NCBI RefSeq assembly: GCF_001467955.1
Contig: NZ_LNYR01000003.1
Span: 124,001-188,000, forward strand
Direction of reading: 5' to 3'
Length of the DNA stretch: 64,000 nt
Origin: Legionella quateirensis
GTDB lineage: Bacteria; Pseudomonadota; Gammaproteobacteria; Legionellales; Legionellaceae
How positions within the stretch are numbered: position 1 is the first letter of the stretch; each line of letters opens with the position of its first letter. Positions 36,489 through 45,034 of this stretch are shown one piece after another. A program made the translations under genes and the position numbers. The notes beneath the pieces are model-generated. The model worked only from the letters and a program-made list of their open reading frames with translations. It searched no databases and was not told where the DNA came from.

Positions 36489-36544
36489 CCCCGTAAACGT
36501 CGCACCCATCAATAAAATAATATATCCCCGTAAATGTCCCACCC
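36489..36544 (-). repeat. two iteron-like repeats downstream of rep
   Basis: Two 19-bp copies (36489-36507 and 36526-36544) lie 37 bp apart and differ at only two positions. On the minus strand they read GGGTGCGACGTTTACGGGG and GGGTGGGACATTTACGGGG. They match the five copies near 40.3-40.45 kb, in the opposite orientation, so the rep-parB-parA block is bracketed by related sites. They are likely Rep- or ParB-binding sites. Confidence 0.65.
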
Positions 36545-36570
36545 TTAAAGTTTATAGCTATTCTTAATTG

Positions 36571-37848
36571 CTATTGAACTAAGTCAATATAATCTTCCAT
36601 TGATATGATAGTACCTATTTCACTATATCTATTTTCTTTAATGAAGCTATGAAAAGAAGCTTTGGTTGCAGGGTGATCCAGACCATGCTTTTTATACCAA
36701 TTTTTGAGAATACTACTTTGCACCTTTATGAATTTCTCAAAATCATTATTTAAATCGATTTTTTGATGTTCTGTTAGTTTCTCTAGGTATGTGTTTATCT
36801 TTTTGTTTACATACTGTTTGTAGCGATCTGATTGCTCTTCCAATTTTTCTTTCTTTTCTTTTTCTTTAGCTTCTGAGATCTTGCGACGTTCATTAATTAC
36901 AGCTTTGCTTGATCTGCTAAGCTTATAATCTTTTTTTAATGCTTCAATCAAATACCCAGCTAAGCCTCTAATTTTTCCAGCAACAAAACTTTCTGATTGA
37001 GTAATAATTTCTACTTTTTCTCGAATGTACTCACTGTCATACTTTGCATATGTCTCATCAATCATTTGAGTTGAAAATCCAAATGTATTAATCAATATTT
37101 GTTTTAATCCTTCGTCAATCGATAAGTCATTAAGTTGGATTGGAGACTCATCAAACTGTTTTTCTAGTTTGAATCGAACTCTAGTTACTTTCTGATTAAC
37201 TCGTTCTATTTCAGGTAAAATACGAATAGGTGATACGGCATTTACTTCATTAACGCCAACATCAAGTACTCTTTTCTTAAAATCCTTAAATACTTGATAT
37301 TTTCCATCAAATACGCCCATTAACTTTCTAAAAATCTCTATTGGAAACCATGGTGTCTGTGCAAGTCCTTTGTATCGAATACAGTTCTCGTAAAGTGCTA
37401 AGCCATAACCTGATTTAAACTTTGAAATCAGATCAATATTGATTTGGCCATAAATTTCGGGTTGATACATAAGGTCTTTCATTACCTGGCTGTATTCATA
37501 GATACAAACCCCGTTAGAAAGCTCCGCAGACGCCAATATTGAGCTAGCCTTCCACCTTTTTTCTTGCCCAGTTGTACAGTCAATAACGTTCCATTCAATA
37601 GCTATTGTTATTAATCCAAGTAAAGCTTCTTTTAGCTTTGCAGTATCTTTGCTATTGTAGCCAATCAGTTGATATAGATCTTTTCCTCTGATTTCGAATT
37701 GCTGTTTGTAAGGCAGATCTGGGTACGCATTAAACAGCAACGCATTAAAAAGCTTTCGCTGAACTAATGACAAGTTATTAGAACAATGTATCGCGTTAAC
37801 ATGTTTTTTAAGTTCAAGACTTTTATTATTTATTGCTACGCTTCCCAT
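36571..37848 (-). CDS. rep: Rep_3-family plasmid replication initiator
   Basis: About 425 residues with the two winged-helix domains of RepB/Rep_3 initiators. It begins KKHVNAIHCSNNLSLVQRKLFNALLFNAY and continues with FEIRGKDLYQLIGY and GLALYENCIRYKGLAQTPWF. The C-terminal part is a lysine/glutamate-rich helix (about 310-370) and a short domain. Rep proteins bind iterons to start replication. I chose the ATG at MGSVAINN because GGAG lies six bases upstream. An ATG four codons earlier is possible, and the longest frame starts with TTG. The gene is about 50 bp after parB. Confidence 0.9.
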   Translation of the reverse strand: MGSVAINNKSLELKKHVNAIHCSNNLSLVQRKLFNALLFNAYPDLPYKQQFEIRGKDLYQLIGYNSKDTAKLKEALLGLITIAIEWNVIDCTTGQEKRWKASSILASAELSNGVCIYEYSQVMKDLMYQPEIYGQINIDLISKFKSGYGLALYENCIRYKGLAQTPWFPIEIFRKLMGVFDGKYQVFKDFKKRVLDVGVNEVNAVSPIRILPEIERVNQKVTRVRFKLEKQFDESPIQLNDLSIDEGLKQILINTFGFSTQMIDETYAKYDSEYIREKVEIITQSESFVAGKIRGLAGYLIEALKKDYKLSRSSKAVINERRKISEAKEKEKKEKLEEQSDRYKQYVNKKINTYLEKLTEHQKIDLNNDFEKFIKVQSSILKNWYKKHGLDHPATKASFHSFIKENRYSEIGTIISMEDYIDLVQ

Positions 37849-37874
37849 ACGTTTCTCCATGCTACCAAACAAGT

Positions 37875-37917
37875 AATCCGAGTACTCGGATTCACTCTCA
37901 ATCCGAGTACTCGGATT
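37875..37917. repeat. twin perfect palindromes between parB and rep
   Basis: An 18-bp perfect palindrome, AATCCGAGTACTCGGATT, occurs at 37875-37892 and again at 37900-37917, with centres 25 bp apart. The right-hand copy encodes the last residues of ParB (ESEYSD) and the left-hand copy lies just before rep. Perfect repetition inside a coding end suggests selection for binding. It may be a parS centromere bound by ParB, or a Rep operator. Confidence 0.6.
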
Positions 37918-38905
37918 CTGCTATAATTTGCTCTAAATAATTTGAAACGTGCTCGCACATATCTTCCACATTAACAAAACTAGCAATCTCTTTATTAAGA
38001 ACAATAGATGGAAGTCCTCGATAATCTGACTTACAAGTAAATAATTTTTTCCCATTTACAGAGATATAAGACTTAGCATTACTGACAGTTTTAGTTTTAT
38101 TTTTTTGTCGTGACTCGTTCTCTTCAAAAATTTTTTCTAACTTAGCTTGTGAGGTGATTGTTTTACCTAACTGATTGGCAATAGAAAACATTTTACTGTA
38201 GTTTTCTTTAGACTTATTAAGTATTTGAACAATCGTTACAGCAAGCTGTTTTGAAAGGGCATGTACATCAGGGATAGCTCTCACTATATCGTCTGGAATT
38301 TTAGAATAAGCCATCAATTCGTTGAATGTAGAATAGGAGATGCGTAATTTTTCAGAAAGTTCCTTTTCTGTTTTAAATACATTATCTAATAACAATCGTT
38401 TATAAAGCATCGCATTAGAATAATTACTAACATCATTCCGTAATTTATTCTCTGCATCTTGCGATGCAATAGCGTCTTGAACGTTGGGAATATCTTTTCT
38501 AATTACAAGAAAGGGGATTCCTAATCTCATGCAGGCGATATGTCTTCTTCGACCGAAAATAACCTCATATTTTATTTTTCCATGAGGATTAGGATGACTT
38601 CTTACTAAAGCTGGCTGCAACTGCTTATTTGATTTAATAGAATCAATTAGACCATCAATATCACCTAATTCACCTTCTTGGCGATTAGCGTATTTCCATG
38701 GTTCGCATTCCTCTGGATTAACATAAATTAATTCCTGTTCAGCAAATTCAATTCCAGATTGAGTTTTAAAATAAGATGGAGTCTTGGGAGTAGCTGGTTT
38801 TAAAATAATTTCTTCTTCAGTAGTCTCTATTTTTTTTACTTGACCACTTTTCATGAGCATACCTAAAGGGCCAGAATTATGAACGTTACGCTTACTATTA
38901 TCCAT
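37898..38905 (-). CDS. parB: ParB plasmid partition protein
   Basis: About 335 residues. The ParB/RepB N-terminal domain has VNPEECEPWKYANRQ, IKSNKQLQPALVR and FGRRRHIACMRLG, the CTP-binding region. A helix-turn-helix follows (EKELSEKLRISYSTFNELMAYSKIP). It binds centromere sites and stimulates the ParA ATPase. I chose the ATG with GGAG six bases upstream; a GTG four codons earlier is possible. It overlaps the end of parA by 8 bp. Confidence 0.92.
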   Translation of the reverse strand: MDNSKRNVHNSGPLGMLMKSGQVKKIETTEEEIILKPATPKTPSYFKTQSGIEFAEQELIYVNPEECEPWKYANRQEGELGDIDGLIDSIKSNKQLQPALVRSHPNPHGKIKYEVIFGRRRHIACMRLGIPFLVIRKDIPNVQDAIASQDAENKLRNDVSNYSNAMLYKRLLLDNVFKTEKELSEKLRISYSTFNELMAYSKIPDDIVRAIPDVHALSKQLAVTIVQILNKSKENYSKMFSIANQLGKTITSQAKLEKIFEENESRQKNKTKTVSNAKSYISVNGKKLFTCKSDYRGLPSIVLNKEIASFVNVEDMCEHVSNYLEQIIAESEYSD

Positions 38906-40115
38906 GTTGCTCTCCACTTACAAAGGATGCTTTAGCTTGTTTATCCCAGATTTCTTTAAAGTTATTAATAATTTCAAGATTGACATCATCCAAATGTTGC
39001 AAGGCTCTACGATAAGCTTCTCGACTACCACGGGGCTTTGAAACATCATAGATGGTTCCGATCTCATTAGCTGCTTTTGCAACCTCTACTGTTTCACACA
39101 TATGGTTAGTGAGAATATATCTGCCAAACTGCTCTCGCATCATATTCTCCATCTGTAACGCCTCATTACTTCCGCTGTGTTTAGAAATGAGAATTCGTAA
39201 ATATTCCAATTTTTTTGAAGGTAATTCTTTGAACATGTTTCGTAAGGTAGCTGTATACATAATAAAACTTGAATAATCATTCATACTTGGAGGAATAGGG
39301 ATAATGATCCCATCGCACGCAATGATTGCATTAAGTGTTAGTAAACCAAGATTTGGTCCACAATCAATTAGAATTACATCATATTGATTTTTAATAATTT
39401 TTAATGACTCTGATAATCGTATGAAGGGTGAACCTAGGCGCTCATGATTGTTTTCTTTTTCGTTAGGTAAAATCAGATCGCAATCTTGTATCGCTAAGTT
39501 AGCTGGGATGATATCAAGACCATCAAAATGAGTTTTTAATATTACATTTTTTATATTATTAGGATTGGATATTAACACATTGGTTATTGTATCTTCATAA
39601 CGTAATTCTAAATCAGGTATTAATCCTGAACTAATTAAAGTTGCTGTTCCTTGTGCATCAAAGTCTAAAAGTAGGACTTTTAAACCTTCTATAGCAATTT
39701 TTTTTCCTAAATCAACTGTGGTTTCAGTTTTTCCAACTCCACCTTTTAAGTTAGAAACAGCTATGGTTAAACACTTTGAGCCCTTTGGTCTTTTATATCG
39801 AGTTTCTGCTTTATCTCTAAGCGCATTAATAGCTGCCAAAGTATATTTTTTAATTTTCCTGCCATTTTCAGAGTCTTCAATTACTATTCCAGGGATATCA
39901 TCTGATGATTCTAGCAATTTTCTGAACGTAGGATCGGAAACTTTAACCATTTTTGCGGCCTCAATAGCTCCCCAAGTTCTAGGTTTTTTTCTTTTCTCAG
40001 GACTAATCACAAAATTTCTTAGTGTTAGTAACATTTCGTTACCTGCTTGATAGAACTTATCCATTAACTGTTCTGGATTATCTGTTCCATACGTAATGAT
40101 TTGAGGATCAAGCAT
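38898..40115 (-). CDS. parA: ParA plasmid partition ATPase with N-terminal HTH
   Basis: About 405 residues, the size of type Ia (P1-like) ParA proteins that carry an N-terminal DNA-binding domain and repress their own operon. KKPRTWGAIEAAKMVKVSDPTFRKLL is the likely helix-turn-helix. The deviant Walker A KGGVGKTETT lies near residues 118-132, and Walker B-like DVILIDCGPNLG follows. I chose the ATG with AGGG six bases upstream instead of a GTG further up. Upstream lie the iteron-like repeats, which may be its operator. Confidence 0.93.
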   Translation of the reverse strand: MLDPQIITYGTDNPEQLMDKFYQAGNEMLLTLRNFVISPEKRKKPRTWGAIEAAKMVKVSDPTFRKLLESSDDIPGIVIEDSENGRKIKKYTLAAINALRDKAETRYKRPKGSKCLTIAVSNLKGGVGKTETTVDLGKKIAIEGLKVLLLDFDAQGTATLISSGLIPDLELRYEDTITNVLISNPNNIKNVILKTHFDGLDIIPANLAIQDCDLILPNEKENNHERLGSPFIRLSESLKIIKNQYDVILIDCGPNLGLLTLNAIIACDGIIIPIPPSMNDYSSFIMYTATLRNMFKELPSKKLEYLRILISKHSGSNEALQMENMMREQFGRYILTNHMCETVEVAKAANEIGTIYDVSKPRGSREAYRRALQHLDDVNLEIINNFKEIWDKQAKASFVSGEQHG

Positions 40116-40470
40116 GATTTCCCTTTTATTAAAATAAGTAATTTTCACATTTCTTATAATTTATCTATGATTTATTGAAAATGCAACAGAAAAATGAAAT
40201 TTCTATTTACTATAGAAACACAACGTGTTTTAATTTTTTTAAGATCTATTTATTAGTTGTTTAGAAACTAAGTCAGTCAATCTTCTTAAGGGTTATAAGA
40301 GAGTCAGAGGGACTTTTACGGGGATTATTAGGGACATTTGCGGGTAAGGGTGAGGCTGCTACGGGACAAGGTGAGACGTTTTCAGGAAGTAAAAATAAGA
40401 ATAATAACTAAAGGTGCGACGTTTACAGGTCGGGTGGGACGTTTGCAGGGATAATTGAGGAGAGACACTC
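40116..40470. other. intergenic control/origin region between parA and second parB
   Basis: This 355-bp region has no gene. The half next to parA is AT-rich and likely holds the parA promoter. The half next to the second parB contains five iteron-like repeats. With DnaA boxes after the second parB and a rep gene nearby, it is a good candidate for part of the replication origin. Confidence 0.5.
40307..40450 (+). repeat. five iteron-like direct repeats
   Basis: Five 17-bp copies fit GTGnGACrTTTnCrGGG. They lie at 40307 (GAGGGACTTTTACGGGG), 40329 (TAGGGACATTTGCGGGT), 40371 (GTGAGACGTTTTCAGGA), 40414 (GTGCGACGTTTACAGGT) and 40434 (GTGGGACGTTTGCAGGG). The last two are 20 bp apart. Two inverted copies occur at 36.5 kb. 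Such arrays are bound by Rep_3 initiators; binding by the nearby ParB is an alternative. Confidence 0.7.
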
Positions 40471-41346
40471 GTGTCAAATTTAGAATTGAAGGGATTGAAG
40501 TTGCTTCGAGCTCTAGACAATTCATTCCAGGATGGAAAATCGAAACCCTGTGAATCGATAACTCATTTAGCTGTTGAGTTATTAAATTCTGGAAAATATC
40601 AGCCTAGAAAACAATTTGATGAAACTGTTTTAGATGAGCTTGCAAGCTCCATCAAAGTTCAAGGGATTATCCAGCCACTTATTGTTAGAAAGATTGCAGA
40701 AGAACGTTATGAGATTATTGCTGGCGAAAGACGCTGGCGAGCGGCAAAAAAAGCAGGATTAACTTATGTACCTGTTATTATTAGAAATGTTGATGATAAT
40801 ATTGCTCTCGCATTTTCACTGATTGAAAATATTCAACGTGAAAATCTCAACCCAATTGAAGAGGCGCTAGCATTAAACCGTTTTCGCGAAGAGTTCCATA
40901 TGACTCATGAAGACATAGCACAAATGATAGGGCGCTCTAGAGCTTCAGTTACTAATACGCTTCGCTTACTATCTTTGGATTCTAGAGTAATAGAGATGCT
41001 AAACGAGGGTAAGATTGATATGGGACATGCCCGAGCAATTTTGAAACTTTCGCCAGAACATCAATATCAAGTTGCATGTGCCGTTATTGAGAAACAGCTC
41101 AATGTGCGTGATACGGAGGCATTAGCAAACCGATTGAAGTCATCAGGGGATAAGGAACATGACAAGACTTTTTTTTCAGCTACACGCCATGACAAGTGTG
41201 AGGAGTGGAGTACCTATCTATCCCAACAATTTACAACAAATGTTTCTGTAAAAGTAAATGCTGAAGGTAAGGGAAAAGTGATTATCGAGGTGAATTCTGC
41301 TAGTGAGGTTGATTGGTTGATCAAACTAATGAGCGAAAGAGGATAG
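40471..41346 (+). CDS. second ParB, chromosomal Spo0J type, without a ParA
   Basis: 291 residues. It has the full chromosomal ParB layout: KYQPRKQFDE, LASSIKVQGIIQPLIVR, the CTP motif YEIIAGERRWRAAK, the helix-turn-helix MTHEDIAQMIGRSRASVTNTLRLL, and a C-terminal dimerisation region. It starts with GTG, preceded by GAGGAG. It is divergent from parA and has no ParA partner of its own here. It resembles chromosomal ParB more than its neighbour does. Possible roles include a second segregation system using the host ParA, or a regulator of the iteron region. Confidence 0.9.
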   Translation: MSNLELKGLKLLRALDNSFQDGKSKPCESITHLAVELLNSGKYQPRKQFDETVLDELASSIKVQGIIQPLIVRKIAEERYEIIAGERRWRAAKKAGLTYVPVIIRNVDDNIALAFSLIENIQRENLNPIEEALALNRFREEFHMTHEDIAQMIGRSRASVTNTLRLLSLDSRVIEMLNEGKIDMGHARAILKLSPEHQYQVACAVIEKQLNVRDTEALANRLKSSGDKEHDKTFFSATRHDKCEEWSTYLSQQFTTNVSVKVNAEGKGKVIIEVNSASEVDWLIKLMSERG

Positions 41347-41369
41347 TTATCCACAAAATCTGTTGATAA
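41347..41369. promoter_or_regulatory. DnaA boxes next to second parB
   Basis: TTATCCACA at 41347-41355 is a perfect consensus DnaA box. TGTTGATAA at 41361-41369 is an inverted box with one mismatch. A weaker match follows near 41374. Paired DnaA boxes near an iteron array and a rep gene suggest an origin that uses host DnaA. Confidence 0.5.
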
Positions 41370-41453
41370 CGTTGTGTGATAATCGTGGGTTATAACGTAA
41401 TTAAGCCTGTTAATGAGAAAGAAGAGCGTGTTTAATTTTTGGATTTTGGATTA

Positions 41454-42968
41454 ATGATGAGACCATTGCGTATTTTTATCAGTAGCGTACAACAAGAATT
41501 TAAAGAAGATCGTCTAGAGATATGCCATTGGTTGAAAAATGATCCCTTAATGCGTCGTTTTTTTGATCCATTTTTATTCGAAGAATTGCCAGCTCATGAT
41601 AGGAGGGCAGATCAAGTTTATCTAGAACAAGTAAGTGCTTGTGATATCTATATTGGTCTTTTTGGCTATGATTATGGCTTTGAGAATGCAAAAGGTGTTT
41701 CCCCTACTGAGGAAGAATACAATCTAGCTTCCGAGGAACATAAGACCCGATTAATTTTTATAAAGGGAAATGAAGAAAGTAAACGTCACCCTAAAATGAA
41801 AAATCTTATTACTCGTGTTGGAACTGAATTAATCAGAAGGCGTTATCAATCTATTTCCGAGCTTATTTCCAGTGTTTATGCGGCTTTAATACATGATTTA
41901 GAAGAACGAAAATTAATCAGAAATAGCCCTTTTGATGCCGCTCCTTGTCGAGGGGCAACATTATTAGATTTAGATGAAGAGGGGATGACGGCTTTTTTAC
42001 GTCGAGCAAAACGAGGACGTGGATTTCCACTGCCTATCGATGCGACCTCTTTTGAATTACTGTCCCATTTGAATTTGCTAGATGAGGATAAGCCTACACA
42101 TGCCGCAATGTTACTCTTTGGAAAGCAACCACAACGGTTTGTTATGTCATCCGAGGTAAAATGTGCTCATTTTCACGGGACAGAAGTAGCCAAACCCATT
42201 CCTTCATATCAAGTATATAAAGGCACGTTATTTTCACTGGTCGATCAGGCGATTGATTTCGTAATGTCCAAAATTAATCTTTGGGTGGGAACCAGAGAGA
42301 GCGGGGCGGAAGTGCCTGTTGCCTATGAAATTCCCCAGGAAGTTGTCGCAGAAGCGATTGTGAATGCGGTTGCTCATCGAGACTATGATAGTAATGGAAG
42401 TGTACAGGTAATGCTGTTTGCAGATCGATTGGAAATTTGGAATCCAGGAGGACTCCCTCCATCATTGACCTTAGAGAAATTACGTCATCCACATGGTTCT
42501 GTTCCAAGAAATCCCTTGCTTGCTGAGCCATTGTATTTAACGAAATATATCGAGCGTATGGGAACTGGTACAGGCGATATGATTCGTCGTTGCCGTGAGG
42601 TTGGACTGCCAGAGCCTGAATTTTCTATCTCCGATGGATTCAAGACAACCATTTGGCGTAAATCATCATCGATGACCGGACAAGTTACCGGACAAGTTAC
42701 CGGACAAGTTACCGGACAAGTCGATCCATGGGTTGAGCGGGTACTAAGAGCATGTGAGCTAAAAGGTGAGCTGAAAAGTATAGAGCTACAAGAGGTAGCA
42801 GGTATTAGGCATCGAGAAACTTTTCAACGTAATTATCTTGATCAATTGCTCAGGGATGAGTTAATCGAGCGTACTATCCCAGAAAAGCCTAAAAGTAGAT
42901 TGCAAAAATATCGTTTATCCAAAAAGGGAAAAATTTTATTAGAAGATTTATCTAAAAATAAAAAATAG
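41454..42968 (+). CDS. DUF4062 domain fused to GHKL-type ATP-binding regulator
   Basis: About 504 residues. The N-terminal DUF4062 domain (about 1-140) begins RIFISSVQQEF and has FGYDYGF and SPTEEEYNLA; it is related to TIR-like folds. Next is a region seen in RecG-like transcriptional regulators. Then comes the ATP-binding C-terminal type domain with VVAEAIVNAVAHRDYD, IWNPGGLPPSLTLEKL and ERMGTGTGDMIRRC. Four copies of TGQV form a linker before a winged helix. Similar proteins occur in mobile DNA and are suspected to act in defence or regulation. I chose the ATG over an upstream TTG; the next ATG fits equally well. Confidence 0.8.
   Translation: MMRPLRIFISSVQQEFKEDRLEICHWLKNDPLMRRFFDPFLFEELPAHDRRADQVYLEQVSACDIYIGLFGYDYGFENAKGVSPTEEEYNLASEEHKTRLIFIKGNEESKRHPKMKNLITRVGTELIRRRYQSISELISSVYAALIHDLEERKLIRNSPFDAAPCRGATLLDLDEEGMTAFLRRAKRGRGFPLPIDATSFELLSHLNLLDEDKPTHAAMLLFGKQPQRFVMSSEVKCAHFHGTEVAKPIPSYQVYKGTLFSLVDQAIDFVMSKINLWVGTRESGAEVPVAYEIPQEVVAEAIVNAVAHRDYDSNGSVQVMLFADRLEIWNPGGLPPSLTLEKLRHPHGSVPRNPLLAEPLYLTKYIERMGTGTGDMIRRCREVGLPEPEFSISDGFKTTIWRKSSSMTGQVTGQVTGQVTGQVDPWVERVLRACELKGELKSIELQEVAGIRHRETFQRNYLDQLLRDELIERTIPEKPKSRLQKYRLSKKGKILLEDLSKNKK
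42675..42722 (+). repeat. four tandem 12-bp repeats inside the DUF4062 gene
   Basis: ACCGGACAAGTT is repeated four times (last copy ends TC), coding for TGQV in tandem. TGQV runs are common in linkers of this protein family and can change copy number by slippage in units of four residues without breaking the frame. Confidence 0.9.
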
Positions 42969-43026
42969 GATGAAGCCGATGTTAGAAAAGAGAAAGAAAT
43001 AAAAAGCAATTATTAAGTGACTTTGA

Positions 43027-43209
43027 TTGAATGATTTCTGTTTGAGGGAGCGCTGTTTAGCAAAATATCACCGAAGGGCAATTTTTATGCGTTTAAGTAA
43101 AAAAATCAACTTCCATATTTTAGTTTTAAGCGTCGTTTTCACTACAACCAATGGTTTTGGTTACATAAATAACGTCGCTTTATTAAGCGCTATTAAAACA
43201 CGTTTATGA
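43027..43209 (+). CDS. doubtful small secreted-type peptide
   Basis: The frame gives up to 60 residues. From an internal ATG at 43087 it would give about 40 residues starting MRLSKKINFHILVLSVVF, which looks like a signal or membrane segment. I see no family and no clear Shine-Dalgarno site. It lies in a 295-bp gap between the DUF4062 gene and the integrase. It may be a remnant or non-coding. Confidence 0.2.
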   Translation: MNDFCLRERCLAKYHRRAIFMRLSKKINFHILVLSVVFTTTNGFGYINNVALLSAIKTRL

Positions 43210-43263
43210 TAACTCTGTATATTAAATAGTCAGTTAAGGCAAAACGGTAAGCCTTGGCGTCAT

Positions 43264-43848
43264 TTAGAAAATAGCCAAATTAGCAATGCGTTTTAGGCGA
43301 TCAGGGTTGTCTTCAACATAAATTGCTGTGGTGACAATGTTGGCATGACCTGCAAGACGAGAGACAGCTTTAATATCCGCGCCCTGTTCAATTAAGCGGG
43401 TAATGAAAGTACGTCGACCAGAATGGGAGCTTGCCCCAATGATTCCTGCCTTATCATAGAGTGACTTGAACCATTTTTGCAAACTATTAGGCGTAAAGCG
43501 ACTTTTGCGTTGGGTCTGAAATAAGGGTTTGTCTCGTGCAACATGTTTTAGGGTATCGAGATGAGCTTGGAGTGCTTTGCGGATTTTTTCATTGGCAAGA
43601 TAAGCGTAACGTTGCTTTTCACCTTTGGTCATTGAGCGCTTCAAACAAATCTCTTCAAGTAATTGATAGTTGTAATCGGCTACATCTGCAATAGTGAGAG
43701 AGGCAATTTCTTTCACTCGCAATCCAAGTCCAAAAGAACAATACACAAGGGCACTATTTCTTATAGCGAATTGCCCATCTTTGGCAACAATAAGCAGTCG
43801 CTTAAACTCTGCTTCACTTAAGACTCTGGCCTTTCCTTCTTTTGGCAT
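43264..43848 (-). CDS. short tyrosine recombinase (catalytic domain only)
   Basis: 194 residues. The complete catalytic set is visible: R44 in LGLRVKEI, a likely K75, H142 and R145 in SSHSGRRTF, H168 in LAGHANI, and the nucleophile Y177 in AIYVED. The N-terminal core-binding domain of usual integrases (about 300-400 residues) is missing. Short recombinases of this type occur as resolvase-like enzymes on plasmids. It may resolve plasmid multimers or mobilise the array to its right. Confidence 0.85.
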   Translation of the reverse strand: MPKEGKARVLSEAEFKRLLIVAKDGQFAIRNSALVYCSFGLGLRVKEIASLTIADVADYNYQLLEEICLKRSMTKGEKQRYAYLANEKIRKALQAHLDTLKHVARDKPLFQTQRKSRFTPNSLQKWFKSLYDKAGIIGASSHSGRRTFITRLIEQGADIKAVSRLAGHANIVTTAIYVEDNPDRLKRIANLAIF

Positions 43849-43947
43849 AAAAGACTCAATATTTTCCTGTTATAATGGTATTCTAAATAAATCAGGCTGT
43901 CTTGGCAAAAGCAAAAATATAATTGTGGTTTATAGTAGAACTTTAGT

Positions 43948-44406
43948 ATGAATACACTCATCGATGCAGCAATAAAATATCTTTCCAATCATTATTGCAG
44001 TGAAAAAGAACTTATAAGGCAATTAGAGAGGGATTTTTCGCATGTGCCCGAGTTAGATGCTCAGATTCATGCAACTATAGCTCGCCTTCGGGAATTACAT
44101 TTAATTAATGATAATCGTTTGGCTGAATCATTAAGTGCCCGTTATATCCATAAAGGAAACCGTTTTATTCAACAAATATTAAAACAAAAGGGCGTTAAAG
44201 AAGAAGTGATTGAGCAAATCTTAGAGCATATTGAACTGGAAGAAGTTCGCGCCCTAGATGAAGCTCGGAAAAAAATGCGTGGATTTAAAAATGATACAGA
44301 TGAGGCGATAAATACAAAATTAGCTCGTTTCTTAAGCGGCCGAGGTTTTTCCCATGCTACGATAAAAACCGTACTTAAACAGTTAAGTGAAGAACAGACT
44401 ACTTAA
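43948..44406 (+). CDS. recX: RecX-like RecA regulator
   Basis: 152 residues, the usual length. Three-helix repeats are visible: AIKYLSNHYCSEKELIRQLER, LRELHLINDNRLAESLSARYI, and LARFLSGRGFSHATIKTVLKQL. RecX binds RecA filaments and limits recombination. recX normally sits next to recA on the chromosome; here no recA is nearby, so it is cargo. It could dampen the SOS response while single-stranded plasmid DNA enters a recipient. Confidence 0.85.
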   Translation: MNTLIDAAIKYLSNHYCSEKELIRQLERDFSHVPELDAQIHATIARLRELHLINDNRLAESLSARYIHKGNRFIQQILKQKGVKEEVIEQILEHIELEEVRALDEARKKMRGFKNDTDEAINTKLARFLSGRGFSHATIKTVLKQLSEEQTT

Positions 44407-44488
44407 AGTTTTAGATAGTGTAGCGGATGAATACAACAATCATTTGCATCTATAAGAAAAGAAAACTGTAAATCAAACTCTGAATAAA

Positions 44489-45031
44489 ATGATAAACTTA
44501 CAACGCATCATGATTATTGGTAGACCAGGAAGTGGCAAGTCCACTTTTTCTATTATGTTGCAAAAGAGCCTAAATATTCCATTATTCCATTTAGATAAAT
44601 ATTTTTTTATTGCCGATTGGGTGCCACGAGAATATGAGGATTTTTTGTCACTCCAAAAAGAATTAGTCGCTAAGCCTTGCTGGATTATTGATGGTAATTC
44701 CAGTAAATCATTCGAGATACGTTATCAGGAAGCCGACATGTGCTTGTACTTTAATTTACCCAAGTGGCTATGTTATTGGCGGGTATTTAAGCGCTTTTTT
44801 TATAAGGCTTCAGAAATTGATGATAGAGCCGCTGGTTGCAATGAAACGGTACGATGGTCGCTATTAAGTTATATGTGGAACTATGAACAACGGATTAACC
44901 CTTTATTAAATGTCTTAAAGAACCAATATCCAAAAGTGAAATTCATTGAGCTGCGTAGTTCATATGATGTGGCGCACTTGATGCGTGTACTTAAACATAA
45001 AGAAGAGTACAGTATAGTGACAGGATTTTAA
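44489..45031 (+). CDS. FlaR-type P-loop nucleotide kinase
   Basis: 180 residues with P-loop GRPGSGKST (about 10-18), then FHLDKYFF and WIIDGNSS. This pattern matches small kinases annotated as topology-modulation proteins (FlaR, adenylate-kinase-like). The substrate is unknown. It begins the plus-strand array of modifying enzymes and is followed by another P-loop gene 3 bp later. Confidence 0.75.
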   Translation: MINLQRIMIIGRPGSGKSTFSIMLQKSLNIPLFHLDKYFFIADWVPREYEDFLSLQKELVAKPCWIIDGNSSKSFEIRYQEADMCLYFNLPKWLCYWRVFKRFFYKASEIDDRAAGCNETVRWSLLSYMWNYEQRINPLLNVLKNQYPKVKFIELRSSYDVAHLMRVLKHKEEYSIVTGF

Positions 45032-45034
45032 TAA

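Noticed and set aside
42675-42722. Short tandem repeat as a CRISPR or iteron array
   Set aside because: The 12-bp units have no spacers and keep the reading frame as TGQV inside the DUF4062 gene.
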